Below, one piece after another: positions 9,468 to 18,168 of a stretch of 64,000 nucleotides of DNA (positions are counted from its first letter, which is position 1; each line of letters opens with the position of its first letter). Origin of the DNA: an uncultured Paracoccaceae bacterium (GTDB lineage Bacteria > Pseudomonadota > Alphaproteobacteria > Rhodobacterales > Rhodobacteraceae); the NCBI GenBank assembly GCA_947489445.1, contig CANLDN010000005.1:62001-126000 (forward strand), in the 5' to 3' direction. The position numbers and the translations under genes were made by a program. Below the pieces are notes generated by a model. The model was not told the DNA's origin, made no database searches, and worked only from the letters and a program-made list of their open reading frames with translations.

Positions 9468-9689
9468 ATGGCAATGACTGACATGATGCAACAACTGACC
9501 ACAATAACCCCCGCCGAAGGGGTTTTGTTGATTTTGGCAACCGCGTCGCTGATCCAATGTGCGATCTTTTGGGTGCAGGTGAATGCCGCTGCAACAAAGG
9601 ACAACGCCCCGCACTTCCCCGGTTTGATGTCTGCTTTGGCTGACATTCCGGCGCGTGCAGAGCTGAAAGCCAAGCAGCGCGGCGACTGA
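9468..9689 (+). CDS. Small single-pass membrane protein
   Basis: A 73-residue frame preceded by AAGGAAATCGG at a proper spacing. It has one strong hydrophobic helix at about residues 16-37 (EGVLLILATASLIQCAIFWVQV) and a short soluble tail ending AELKAKQRGD. It lies between the coupled membrane protein and xthA on the same strand. The family is not recognised; the good ribosome site and context support a real gene. Confidence 0.65.
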   Translation: MAMTDMMQQLTTITPAEGVLLILATASLIQCAIFWVQVNAAATKDNAPHFPGLMSALADIPARAELKAKQRGD

Positions 9690-9745
9690 CCGCTTGTGCA
9701 TTGCAGCGTGCTGCGGCAAAACCGGTCCCAAGCAAGGGGGCGGAT

Positions 9746-10546
9746 ATGAAAATCGCGACATTCAATATCAACGGAATCAAGGCCCGGATCGGTGCGCTGA
9801 CCGACTGGATTGATGATGCACAACCTGATGTCGCGATTCTGCAGGAAATCAAATCCGTCGACGAAAACTTCCCCCGCCAGATATTTGAAGACAAAGGATA
9901 CAATGTCGAAACCCATGGCCAAAAGGGGTTTAACGGCGTGGCAATCCTGTCGAAATTACCGCTTGAGGACGTGACCCGCGGCCTGCCTGGTGCCACAGGC
10001 GCAGGACGCGAAGGCGCTGATGACGAAGAAGCCCGGTATATTGAAGCCACAGTCGTTGGCGAAAAAGCCGTGCGTATCTGCGGGCTGTACCTGCCAAACG
10101 GCAACCCGTCACCAGGGCCAAAATATGATTATAAATTGCGCTGGATGGAACGGCTTCAGGCCCGGGCGAGAGAATTACTAACACTTGAAGAACCCGCTCT
10201 AATGGCCGGGGACTACAACATTATTCCGCAGGCAGAGGATGTTGCGCGTCCCGATGCATGGCGTGACGATGCGCTGTTTCGCATTGAAAGCCGCGACGCC
10301 TTCCGCCGCATCCAGAACCTTGGATTTACCGAGGCCTTCCGCGCCCGCGAAGCAGGTGCGGGCCACTATTCATTCTGGGATTACCAGGCCGGAGCATGGG
10401 ACAAAAACGATGGTATACGCATCGATCATTTCCTTCTAACCCCCCAATGCGCCGACCTTTTGAACAATTGCTGGATCGAACAAGAGGTACGCGGACGCGA
10501 GAAGCCGTCCGATCATGTCCCCGTCTGGGTTGACCTGGCAGCCTAA
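9746..10546 (+). CDS. xthA: Exonuclease III
   Basis: An Mg-dependent apurinic/apyrimidinic endonuclease and 3'-5' exonuclease of base excision repair (266 residues). Family motifs: KIATFNINGIKAR, ILQEIKS (metal Glu), GLYLPNGNP, LMAGDYNIIP and the C-terminal IRIDHFLLT ... SDHVPVW with the catalytic Asp-His. The start ATG at 9746 (MKIATFNING) has GGGGGCGGAT upstream; a longer in-frame extension from 9701 lacks similarity to the family. Confidence 0.96.
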   Translation: MKIATFNINGIKARIGALTDWIDDAQPDVAILQEIKSVDENFPRQIFEDKGYNVETHGQKGFNGVAILSKLPLEDVTRGLPGATGAGREGADDEEARYIEATVVGEKAVRICGLYLPNGNPSPGPKYDYKLRWMERLQARARELLTLEEPALMAGDYNIIPQAEDVARPDAWRDDALFRIESRDAFRRIQNLGFTEAFRAREAGAGHYSFWDYQAGAWDKNDGIRIDHFLLTPQCADLLNNCWIEQEVRGREKPSDHVPVWVDLAA

Positions 10547-10611
10547 AGCACTGATTATGCACAAAGCAAATAAACGAGCAGCGATGTAACACGTAAGGAG
10601 CGGATTGGATC

Positions 10612-10932
10612 ATGCTCGACAAGTTTATATGCGCGGTCGCTGTGGCGGCTCTTGTCCCCATCAGCGCAAATGCCCAATGCCGCATGGCTGTGGCGGGTAC
10701 TGCTTGTGTTTCAATCCCGCAATCCTCCGCCCCGCGCCCCGGACCGGTCAATATCGGCGATGTGCTGCAACGCGGCCAATATTCCATGCTCATGAATGCA
10801 CGCTATTACGGGTTGCCCAGCGCTCGCGACGGATGGATTTATATGCAGATCGAGGAAGAGATTTACCGCGTCGATTACCGCAGTCACGAAGTGTTGGAGC
10901 GTGTAACGCACAAGGCCAGCCGCAACTGGTAG
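10612..10932 (+). CDS. Small secreted protein, RcnB-like tail
   Basis: A 106-residue protein with a clear signal peptide (MLDKFICAVAVAALVPISANAQ, cleavage after about residue 22). The C-terminal half (YYGLPSARDGWIYMQIEEEI, then YRVDYRSHEVLERV) resembles the short RcnB/RcnB-like periplasmic repeat 'YGLP ... G..W......Y.ID..T..I' by eye only. Two cysteines near the mature N-terminus could pair. ATG at 10612 follows AAGGAGCGGATTGGATC. Convergent with the monooxygenase gene; the stops are one base apart. Confidence 0.7.
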   Translation: MLDKFICAVAVAALVPISANAQCRMAVAGTACVSIPQSSAPRPGPVNIGDVLQRGQYSMLMNARYYGLPSARDGWIYMQIEEEIYRVDYRSHEVLERVTHKASRNW

Positions 10933-10933
10933 A

Positions 10934-12136
10934 TTACGCCGTCACATCGTGATCATAAAGCCAGCTCAGCCGGTTTAGGAACGCTTTCGGCGCGACTTTT
11001 CCCAAAATCTGCAAACCGCTATGTGCGATCATACGTTTTGGGCCTGACAGGTGATAATTCGCAGCATTGGCGTTTGCGGCGGAAATCGCACGTACGGCGC
11101 GCGCGCGCCGGGTCTGCTGATAGGTTTGCAATCCGGCTTCGACCGACACATTTTCATCGCAACAGCGGGCCAAAACATAGGCATCCTCTATCGCCAGGTT
11201 CGCCCCCTGTGCCAAAAACGGCAGCGTCGGATGCGCCGCATCACCCAGAATCGCGACGGACCCCATATGCCACTGCGCGGCTACGGGATGCCGGAACAAG
11301 CCCCAAAGGTTGACCTGCGCGATCTCGCCCAGAATACTTTTGAGTTCCCAGCACGCATCCGTGAACGCAGCGCGCAGATTGCCCGGCTCATCGCTGTGGT
11401 GCCAGCCTTCATCGGCCCATTGCCTACGCTCTTGCACCGCCACGATATTCAAACGCCCGTGCGACAAAGGGTAAGTCACGATATGCCGCCCCGGCATCAT
11501 CCAAATGCGCGCGACAGGTTCGGCATCAGGTTGGTCAATCATCGCCCGCCATGCCACTTGCCCGGTGAAAAACGGCGCGTTGGGTTTGTTAATTTGGTCG
11601 CGCACGACCGATTTGATGCCGTCAGCCCCAATCGTCAATGCGGGCTTCACCGGACCATCGGCTGTCTGAAACGACCCGTCGGGACCAAACCCATCAATGC
11701 GCGCGTTCAGCTTGATCGCCACGCCGTTCGCCTCACAAGCGCGGGCCAGCAAATCAACAAGGTCGGCGCGGTGACAAAAGCGATATGCCGGGTTTTGTGA
11801 CGCCAAATCAAACCGGGCGACGGCCCGTCCGGTGACACCGTTCACAGGGATCACCGCCTGCGCCCTTACGCCAATCGCGTCCAACGCATCACCCGGCATC
11901 AACCGGTTCAACACGCGCGCGCCATTTGGGGTAATCTGTATTCCGGCGCCGACCTCAGCGATTGCGGCGGCTTGTTCGTAAACGGTAACATTCGCGCCGT
12001 TGCGAGCAAAGGCAATGGCAGCGGTCAGTCCGCCGATACCACCGCCAATAATGGCGACGTCGCGGCCTGCGTTATGATGCTGATTAGTCGTCGCGATGGA
12101 CCTTTTCGCGGCGCTCGTGGCGTTCTTGTGCCTCAA
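10934..12136 (-). CDS. FAD-dependent monooxygenase (salicylate hydroxylase-like)
   Basis: A group A flavoprotein hydroxylase of 400 residues. It has the FAD dinucleotide fold VAIIGGGIGGLTAAIAF, the DG motif IGADGIKSVVRD and the GD motif AILGDAAHPTLPFLAQGAN. These enzymes use NAD(P)H and O2 to hydroxylate an aromatic ring; the substrate cannot be read from sequence. The start is unusual: no ATG or GTG precedes the FAD fold after the dksA stop, and the only clear candidate is a TTG at 12136, 53 bases inside dksA. That implies translation coupled to dksA. Confidence 0.85.
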   Translation of the reverse strand: MRHKNATSAAKRSIATTNQHHNAGRDVAIIGGGIGGLTAAIAFARNGANVTVYEQAAAIAEVGAGIQITPNGARVLNRLMPGDALDAIGVRAQAVIPVNGVTGRAVARFDLASQNPAYRFCHRADLVDLLARACEANGVAIKLNARIDGFGPDGSFQTADGPVKPALTIGADGIKSVVRDQINKPNAPFFTGQVAWRAMIDQPDAEPVARIWMMPGRHIVTYPLSHGRLNIVAVQERRQWADEGWHHSDEPGNLRAAFTDACWELKSILGEIAQVNLWGLFRHPVAAQWHMGSVAILGDAAHPTLPFLAQGANLAIEDAYVLARCCDENVSVEAGLQTYQQTRRARAVRAISAANANAANYHLSGPKRMIAHSGLQILGKVAPKAFLNRLSWLYDHDVTA

Positions 12137-12506
12137 GGCTCATGGTTGCAATCGGACGCGCATCCAGACGCTTGAGCGAAATCGGCTCACCTGTGATTTC
12201 GCAATATCCGTATTCACCTTCATCAATGCGACGCAGAGCAGCATCAATCTTGTTGACCAGCTTGCGCTGGCGATCCCGGGTGCGCAGTTCCAGCGCGCGA
12301 TCCGTTTCTTCCGAAGCGCGATCCGCCACATCAGGAATATTGCGGGTCTGGTCTTTCATGCCGGCAACAGTGTCACGGCTGTCTTCAAGAATTTCAGATT
12401 TCCAGTTTTGCAGCTTACGCCGAAAATACTCGGTCTGGCGCTCGTTCATAAATGGTTCAGTATCTGCGGGGCGATAATCTTCTGGCAGAAACACTTCGGC
12501 TTTCAT
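12084..12506 (-). CDS. dksA: RNA polymerase-binding transcription factor DksA (zinc-site-poor form)
   Basis: DksA enters the RNA polymerase secondary channel and, with ppGpp, tunes rRNA and amino-acid promoters. The N-terminal MKAEVFLPEDYRPADTEPFM, the coiled coil (NERQTEYFRRKLQNWKSEIL ... DVADRASEETDRALELRTRD) with the tip Asp-x-x-Asp region, and the C-terminal globule are present. Of the four zinc cysteines only the first remains (GYCEITGEPISL); the others are Thr, Ser and Ala-like, as in other Rhodobacteraceae. Start 12506 fits the usual N-terminus; an ATG at 12512 is an alternative. 140 residues. Confidence 0.94.
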   Translation of the reverse strand: MKAEVFLPEDYRPADTEPFMNERQTEYFRRKLQNWKSEILEDSRDTVAGMKDQTRNIPDVADRASEETDRALELRTRDRQRKLVNKIDAALRRIDEGEYGYCEITGEPISLKRLDARPIATMSLEAQERHERREKVHRDD

Positions 12507-12688
12507 CGTCATACCCTTTATCTCTCCAACGCGACTTCGGGCCACCCACCCCGCGTCGTGATCCTATTTTGTCGGCGGGTGTACTCCGTTGACACATCAC
12601 TGTCACCCCCTCTTTTCGGGCAGTGGCGAGGTGTTGATGATCCGTGACGACATGCTAGGTTGCGGCAAAGTTTCAAAGGCAAAAAAAC

Positions 12689-13528
12689 ATGCATTTTTCA
12701 GGCACAGACAGCTATGTTGCAACCGATGACCTCACCATGGCGGTCAATGCAGCCGTCACATTGGAACGCCCGTTGCTGGTAAAGGGCGAACCCGGAACAG
12801 GTAAAACTGAACTGGCGCGACAGGTTTCGGCGGCCCTCGATCTGCCGATGATTGAATGGCACATAAAATCCACAACCAAGGCACAGCAAGGCCTGTACGA
12901 GTATGATGCTGTGAGTCGTTTGCGCGACAGCCAATTGGGCGACGAACGGGTCCACGATGTTGGTAACTACATCAAACAGGGAAAGCTGTGGCAGGCCTTT
13001 GGCGCAGATGGCAAAGTTGTCTTGCTTATTGATGAGGTCGACAAGGCGGATATCGAATTCCCCAATGATCTATTGCAGGAACTCGACCGGATGGAATTCC
13101 ACGTCTACGAGACCGGCGAAACGGTCACGGCTACCCATCGCCCGATCGTGATCATCACATCGAACAATGAAAAGGAACTGCCTGACGCCTTTCTGCGCCG
13201 CTGCTTTTTTCATTACATCCGTTTCCCGGATATCGATACGATGCGCCAGATTGTGGCCGTCCATCATCCCGGCATCAAAGAAGCATTGCTGACCACCGCC
13301 CTCACCCAATTCTACGAAATCCGCGACACCGCAGGCCTGAAGAAAAAGCCATCGACCTCCGAAGTACTGGATTGGCTGAAACTGCTACTGGCCGAGGACC
13401 TGCGCCCAGAAGACCTAAAGCGTGACGGTGCCAACGCTTTGCCCAAACTGCACGGTGCGCTGTTGAAGAATGAACAGGATGTGCATCTGTTCGAACGGCT
13501 CGCATTTATGGCGCGGTCGGGTCGTTAA
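12689..13528 (+). CDS. MoxR-family AAA+ ATPase
   Basis: A 279-residue AAA+ chaperone-like ATPase. Walker A is GEPGTGKTEL (about residue 32), Walker B is KVVLLIDEVDKAD, sensor 1 is IITSNNEKELPDAFLRRC with the arginine finger. MoxR proteins usually act with a VWA-domain protein to mature or load cofactors into another protein. Here the VWA partner lies 2.8 kb downstream (16289) with four genes between, one on the opposite strand. The 3' end overlaps the convergent esterase gene by 23 bases. Confidence 0.9.
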   Translation: MHFSGTDSYVATDDLTMAVNAAVTLERPLLVKGEPGTGKTELARQVSAALDLPMIEWHIKSTTKAQQGLYEYDAVSRLRDSQLGDERVHDVGNYIKQGKLWQAFGADGKVVLLIDEVDKADIEFPNDLLQELDRMEFHVYETGETVTATHRPIVIITSNNEKELPDAFLRRCFFHYIRFPDIDTMRQIVAVHHPGIKEALLTTALTQFYEIRDTAGLKKKPSTSEVLDWLKLLLAEDLRPEDLKRDGANALPKLHGALLKNEQDVHLFERLAFMARSGR

Positions 13529-14189
13529 GGGCGTCTTGCAAAAACTGACCAATGACAGCGGCAGCATCGGTGGGGTTGGCCTGCAGAAGGAAATGCGGGC
13601 CATCTATCGCCTGCACATTCCTAAAGGGTGCAGCCGCACTTGATGGGACCAGACGGTCATGTAACGCTTGCAAATATAGCGTCGGCACGCTCACGCGATT
13701 CAAATCGCCAACAACATCAACAGCACGCACCGCGGCCAGCCGCTGCAACAACGTACGCCTGGGCACGCCATTCAGTGCCCGAGAGAACTGGTCTAGGAAT
13801 GCCCTATTTGCCCAACGTCCCATCGTCAACGGCTGAGAGAGCCAGGCAAGGCTTGGCGACGTGACGGGCAACCACCGGCCCAGCCAAAGGGCAATTCTCG
13901 GAATGGGATGCGGTGATTTCGCAAATGCGGCAACAAAAACAACCGCTTTCGGCTGGTGCACGCTATCTGCGGCCAACTGGATCGTCAGTGGCCCGGAGAA
14001 CGATTCAGCAATGATAGCAAAGTCACCCACTGGCAATTGCGCCTCCAGCCACGCCAATAACTCAGCATATTTCGTCAACGCTACCGGGTAACGCAATACC
14101 ACAGGCTCAAACGGTTTTGGCATCGCTGCGCAAAACGCATCCACCAGCGCACCCGTTCCATCCAATCCGGGCAAAATGATCACTTTCAC
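13506..14189 (-). CDS. Alpha/beta hydrolase
   Basis: A 227-residue alpha/beta-fold hydrolase, cytoplasmic, substrate unknown. The oxyanion-loop region ILPGLDGTG, nucleophile elbow AESFSGPLT (Ser in A-E-S-F-S, a variant of GxSxG), acid Asp in LHDRLVP and His in DGPHFLLQ make a full triad. The GTG at 14189 is chosen because AAAGGGA lies seven bases upstream and the residue run begins directly with VKVIILPG; an in-frame ATG at 14219 and a longer frame to 14285 exist. It sits in opposite orientation between the MoxR and GNAT genes. Confidence 0.8.
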   Translation of the reverse strand: MKVIILPGLDGTGALVDAFCAAMPKPFEPVVLRYPVALTKYAELLAWLEAQLPVGDFAIIAESFSGPLTIQLAADSVHQPKAVVFVAAFAKSPHPIPRIALWLGRWLPVTSPSLAWLSQPLTMGRWANRAFLDQFSRALNGVPRRTLLQRLAAVRAVDVVGDLNRVSVPTLYLQALHDRLVPSSAAAPFRNVQAIDGPHFLLQANPTDAAAVIGQFLQDALNDPTAP

Positions 14190-14299
14190 AAAACAATCCC
14201 TTTCAAACCGGCGTGACATCGCTGCCCGCACATCTAATTGACTGGTCACGGCATCAAAGGGCGGTATTGTCCTGCAGAGGCACAAAAGAGCAAACCACG

Positions 14300-14758
14300 A
14301 TGACCGACAAGAGAAAAACCATCATCAGGCCGCTGCATGCTGACGATGAAACTGCATGGCGCGCGCTATGGCGGGACTATTTGACATTCTACAAGTCAAC
14401 AGTCCCGGAAGACGTCTATGCATCAACATTTGCACGTCTTTTGGGGACCGATGAGCAGGATTATCACTGCCTTATCGCAGAACAGGACAGCACACCTGTA
14501 GGTCTTGTGCATTACTTGTTTCACCGGCATTGCTGGCGCATCGAAAATGTCTGCTATTTGCAGGATCTCTTTGCAGACCCATCCGTCCGTGGCACTGGTG
14601 TTGGTCGGCAGTTAATCGAGGCCGTCTATGCTGCAGCAGATGCAGCTGGGGCGCCATCAGTCTATTGGATGACACAAGACGACAATTTCACAGGCCGTCA
14701 GCTTTATGACCGTGTCGGTCAGCTGACGAACTTCATCAAATACCAGAGGCCCGCATGA
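14300..14758 (+). CDS. GNAT-family N-acetyltransferase
   Basis: A 152-residue acetyltransferase with the acetyl-CoA loop DLFADPSVRGTGVGRQLIE (R-G-x-G-x-G/R type, about residue 96) and the C-terminal WMTQDDNFTGRQLYDRVG typical of this fold. The first part (IIRPLHADDETAWRALWRDY) matches the domain start. ATG 14300 lies after an upstream in-frame extension that has no similarity. Its TGA overlaps the ATG of the next gene by four bases. Substrate unknown. Confidence 0.9.
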   Translation: MTDKRKTIIRPLHADDETAWRALWRDYLTFYKSTVPEDVYASTFARLLGTDEQDYHCLIAEQDSTPVGLVHYLFHRHCWRIENVCYLQDLFADPSVRGTGVGRQLIEAVYAAADAAGAPSVYWMTQDDNFTGRQLYDRVGQLTNFIKYQRPA

Positions 14759-16101
14759 AACGGCTCGTCGTCGCGGCTCTGACGTTTTTTGCCGCTTGTG
14801 CTGAAGTCCCGGAGGGGCCCGAACCTATCCGTCTGGAGTTCCCGGAAGCCCGCAGCTTTGCAGCTGCCAGCCCCGGCAGACCGGAGCGTCCGAATTCTGA
14901 AATCGCTCTCGATTTCATCGATCTGGCCTTCCGCATGGAAAGCGGGCGGGAATTGCCTATATTCACACGTTTCGAAGGGCCGATCACGGTGCGACTCGCG
15001 GGTGCTGTCTCTGAAAACATGGTCGCTGACCTGACCGCGCTTTTGGGCCGACTGCGTAATGAGGCACGGATCGATATCACCCTGACCGATGCAGATGACG
15101 CGAATATCGTGATTGAGGCTGTGCCAACTCGATCTTTACAACGTATTGCCCCCAATGCGGCATGCTTTGTTGTACCCCGTGTGCGCAGCTTTACAGAGTT
15201 GCGCCGTGCGCGTGGGACGCCAACACTGGATTGGGGGACGTTACGGTCACGTCAGCGCGCCGCCATATTCCTGCCCTCAGACGCCGCCCCGCAAGAAATC
15301 CGCGATTGCCTACACGAAGAATTGGCGCAGGCACTGGGACCGCTTAACGACCTTTATCGCCTGCCCGACTCGGTCTTCAATGACGATAACATCCATGCGG
15401 TGCTGACTGGTTTCGACATGCTGATTCTGCGGGCTTACTATGCCCCCGAACTGCGCAACGGTATGACCGAAGCGCAGGTCGCGGACCGCCTGCCGCGCAT
15501 TCTGGCACGACTCAACCCGCGTGGGCAACGGCAAGGCGGCCAGATCCCCAGCAGCACATCACGCGCTTGGATCAACGCGATTGAAATGGCGCTCAGCGAC
15601 GGGTCATCCGCCAACCGGCGGCGTCAGGCCGCAGCACGCGCTATCGCGATTGGCCAGACCCTCGGCTGGACCGGCCCGCGTGAAGGGTTTGCACATTATG
15701 CCTTTGGTCGTTTGCAAATCGGCAATGATGCCGCCCTGGCCCTTGGCGCATTCAACACCGCCGGACGGGCTTATTCACAAAGCGCGGTCACCGACATTCA
15801 CGCAGCCCATGTTGCCGTCCAACTGGCGGCTTTTACATTGATCTCAGGCGATGCAAATGCGACGATCACGATCGCCGATCAGGCCATCCCGGTGGCCCGC
15901 CGCCATCAGAATGCAGCGCTGATGTCGCTCCTGATGATGTTCAAGGCCGAAGCACTTGATCTGCGGGGCGACACAGAGGACGGCATGGCCCTGCGGCTGG
16001 ACAGTTTGGGATGGGCGCGTTACGGGTTCGGCAGCCGCGACGCGGTGATCGACCGGCTAAACGAAATCGCTTCTTTGCCGCCACAGATACCGCCAAGCTG
16101 A
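14755..16101 (+). CDS. DUF2927 lipoprotein
   Basis: A 448-residue protein with a lipoprotein signal (MKRLVVAALTFFAACAE, lipobox cysteine near residue 15). Residues about 45-260 look like the DUF2927 family, including the signature CLHEELAQALGPLNDLYRLP and VFNDDNIHAVLTGFDMLILR. The C-terminal part is helical and may hold repeats (AHYAFGRLQIGNDAALALGA). The His-Glu pair in HEELAQ recalls a peptidase helix but no full zinc site is proven. ATGA overlap with the GNAT gene. Confidence 0.85.
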   Translation: MKRLVVAALTFFAACAEVPEGPEPIRLEFPEARSFAAASPGRPERPNSEIALDFIDLAFRMESGRELPIFTRFEGPITVRLAGAVSENMVADLTALLGRLRNEARIDITLTDADDANIVIEAVPTRSLQRIAPNAACFVVPRVRSFTELRRARGTPTLDWGTLRSRQRAAIFLPSDAAPQEIRDCLHEELAQALGPLNDLYRLPDSVFNDDNIHAVLTGFDMLILRAYYAPELRNGMTEAQVADRLPRILARLNPRGQRQGGQIPSSTSRAWINAIEMALSDGSSANRRRQAAARAIAIGQTLGWTGPREGFAHYAFGRLQIGNDAALALGAFNTAGRAYSQSAVTDIHAAHVAVQLAAFTLISGDANATITIADQAIPVARRHQNAALMSLLMMFKAEALDLRGDTEDGMALRLDSLGWARYGFGSRDAVIDRLNEIASLPPQIPPS

Positions 16102-16114
16102 CAAGGGTCACACC

Positions 16115-16285
16115 ATGATTTATCCACTCTGCGGTCTTCTATTTGGGGCACTTTTTGGGGCATTTCGGGCAAAGGCACGTGGCGGAAAGCTGCAGGATCT
16201 ACTGCAATGGGGTGCCGCCTTTGCGGTAATATTCGGACTGATTGGCCTCTTTGTTCTGATCTTCATCGAACGCAGCTACGTCTGA
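16115..16285 (+). CDS. 56-residue membrane protein upstream of the VWA gene
   Basis: ATG at 16115 to TGA at 16283-16285 gives 56 residues: MIYPLCGLLFGALFGAFRAK, a polar Arg/Lys/Gly hinge (residues 18-30), and a second hydrophobic helix (WGAAFAVIFGLIGLFVLIFI, 32-51). It begins 13 bases after the DUF2927 stop with AAGGGTCACACC before it, and ends three bases before the VWA start, so it is well placed to be co-translated. I do not know the family. Confidence 0.65.
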   Translation: MIYPLCGLLFGALFGAFRAKARGGKLQDLLQWGAAFAVIFGLIGLFVLIFIERSYV

Positions 16286-16288
16286 GAG

Positions 16289-17476
16289 ATGTTTCTGCCT
16301 TTCTTCGACAATCTGCGTAGCCAAGGTGTCCCCGTCAGCTTGCGCGAATTTCTGTCGTTTCTCGAGGGTATGAAGGCTGGGCTGGCTACTTATGATGTCG
16401 AAGCGTTCTATTTTCTGGCCCGCACGATCATGGTCAAGGATGAACGGCATCTGGACAAATTTGACCGCGCCTTCGCAACCACCTTTGAAGGGCTCGATGC
16501 GATCCCGGCAGAGGCCGTTATGAATGCCGTCGATATCCCTGCCGACTGGTTGGAAAAGCTTGCCGAAAAACACCTGAGCGATGCCGAAAAGGCAGAAATT
16601 GAGGCGCTTGGCGGTTTTGACAAGCTCATGGAAACCCTCAAAAAACGCCTTGAGGAACAAAAGGGCCGCCATCAAGGCGGGAATAAATGGCTTGGTACGG
16701 CCGGCACCTCCCCATTTGGCGCTTACGGCTATAATCCCGAAGGCGTGCGCATCGGCCAAAACGAAAGCCGCCACCAACGCGCCGTCAAAGTGTGGGACAA
16801 ACGCGAATTCCGCAATCTTGACGATACGGTCGAACTCGGCACCCGCAACATCAAGGTCGCACTCAAACGCCTGCGCCGCTGGGCGCGTGACGGCGCCGCC
16901 GAAGAACTGGACTTGAACGGGACCATCCGCGCCACCGCTGAACACGGCTACCTTGATGTGCAAACACGGCCTGAACGGCGCAACGCTGTCAAAGTCCTGC
17001 TGTTCCTTGACATCGGCGGTTCCATGGACCCGCATGTCAAAGTCGTCGAAGAACTGTTCAGCGCCGCCAAGGCAGAGTTCAAACATTTTGAACATTTCTA
17101 TTTCCACAACTGCCTGTACGAGGGCGTCTGGAAAGACAACCGCCGCCGCTGGAACTCACAGACCCCAACCTGGGACGTGTTGCGCACCTATGGTTCCGAC
17201 TACAAATGCATCTTCGTGGGTGACGCCAGCATGTCACCCTATGAAATCGCCTTTCCCGGTGGGGCCAACGAACACTGGAACGAAGAGGCCGGCCAAACAT
17301 GGCTTACTCGTGCGCGCGAACAATGGCCCAACCATCTGTGGATCAATCCGCTCGACGAACGCTATTGGCCCTACACCCAATCCATTCAGATGATCCAAGA
17401 GATTTTCGGCACTGATCGGATGGTGCCAATGACCTTGTCAGGTATTGAAACGGGCATGAAGCTGCTTGGGCGGTAA
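16289..17476 (+). CDS. VWA-domain protein (CoxE-like partner of MoxR)
   Basis: A 395-residue cytoplasmic protein of the VWA/CoxE type. The N-terminal part starts FLPFFDNLRSQGVPVSLREF, usual for these proteins; the VWA fold opens with VLLFLDIGGSMDPHVK near residue 235 (MIDAS motif D-I-G-G-S, with Gly instead of the first Ser). The end (WLNPLDE-like WINPLDERYWPYTQSIQMI) also fits the family. These proteins partner with MoxR ATPases in protein maturation. The client here is unknown; the MoxR gene is at 12689. Confidence 0.9.
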   Translation: MFLPFFDNLRSQGVPVSLREFLSFLEGMKAGLATYDVEAFYFLARTIMVKDERHLDKFDRAFATTFEGLDAIPAEAVMNAVDIPADWLEKLAEKHLSDAEKAEIEALGGFDKLMETLKKRLEEQKGRHQGGNKWLGTAGTSPFGAYGYNPEGVRIGQNESRHQRAVKVWDKREFRNLDDTVELGTRNIKVALKRLRRWARDGAAEELDLNGTIRATAEHGYLDVQTRPERRNAVKVLLFLDIGGSMDPHVKVVEELFSAAKAEFKHFEHFYFHNCLYEGVWKDNRRRWNSQTPTWDVLRTYGSDYKCIFVGDASMSPYEIAFPGGANEHWNEEAGQTWLTRAREQWPNHLWINPLDERYWPYTQSIQMIQEIFGTDRMVPMTLSGIETGMKLLGR

Positions 17477-17477
17477 C

Positions 17478-18107
17478 ATGGAAATCCTGAGCATCCAGAT
17501 CGGCAAGCCCCAAAAAACACCCGCAAAACCTGGGATGACCGGCCATTTCAAAACCCCAGTGACGGGCTCGGTGGAGATTGGACCAATGGGTTTACAGGGC
17601 GACACGATCTGCGATCTCGCAAACCACGGCGGCGTTGATCAGGCCGTATACCTGTTCGGCGAACCAGACCGGCTTTGGTGGGCGCAGGAACTGAGCCGCG
17701 AACTGTCCCCCGGTTTCTTTGGCGAAAACGTCATCATTTCCGAACTGGAAACCGCCAATCTTGCGCTCGGCGATATCCTGACGCTGGGCGATGTCACCCT
17801 GCAGATCACATCACCCCGCATTCCCTGCGCCACTTACGCCGCCCATATCGGCAGCGGTCAGGCGATCAAGCAATTCTATGCTGCTGAACGGCCGGGCGCT
17901 TATGGTCGCGTATTGCAAACCGGCAAGATATCCGGCGGGGATCGCGTCAGCCTACACCCGTACGAAGGCGACAGGATAACGCTGATAGACTATATGCATG
18001 CCTATCTGCGCAATTTCAAACACCATACCTTTCTGGAACGTGCGCACTCTGTGCCAGCACATTACAAGCTGCATGCTTTGGCAAAGGAACGTTTGGGGCT
18101 TCACTAA
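17478..18107 (+). CDS. MOSC domain protein (YiiM-like)
   Basis: A 209-residue MOSC protein. MOSC domains are fused to or resemble the C-terminus of molybdenum-cofactor sulfurases and handle Moco or detoxify N-hydroxylated compounds (YiiM, YcbX). Seen here: MGLQGDTICDLANHGGVDQA near residue 37 and GFFGENVIISEL, then ITSPRIPCATYAAHIG with the conserved Cys. The ATG at 17478 lies one base after the VWA stop. A specific reaction is not assigned. Confidence 0.88.
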   Translation: MEILSIQIGKPQKTPAKPGMTGHFKTPVTGSVEIGPMGLQGDTICDLANHGGVDQAVYLFGEPDRLWWAQELSRELSPGFFGENVIISELETANLALGDILTLGDVTLQITSPRIPCATYAAHIGSGQAIKQFYAAERPGAYGRVLQTGKISGGDRVSLHPYEGDRITLIDYMHAYLRNFKHHTFLERAHSVPAHYKLHALAKERLGLH

Positions 18108-18168
18108 CGGCAGGCAGCTGCGACAACGGGCACTTTGATTTTCCGGGTGCAGCCCCCATATTCACCTT

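Noticed and set aside
14755..16101. DUF2927 protein as a zinc peptidase
   Set aside because: HEELAQ has only one histidine and lacks the second His of an HExxH motif, so no metal site can be claimed.
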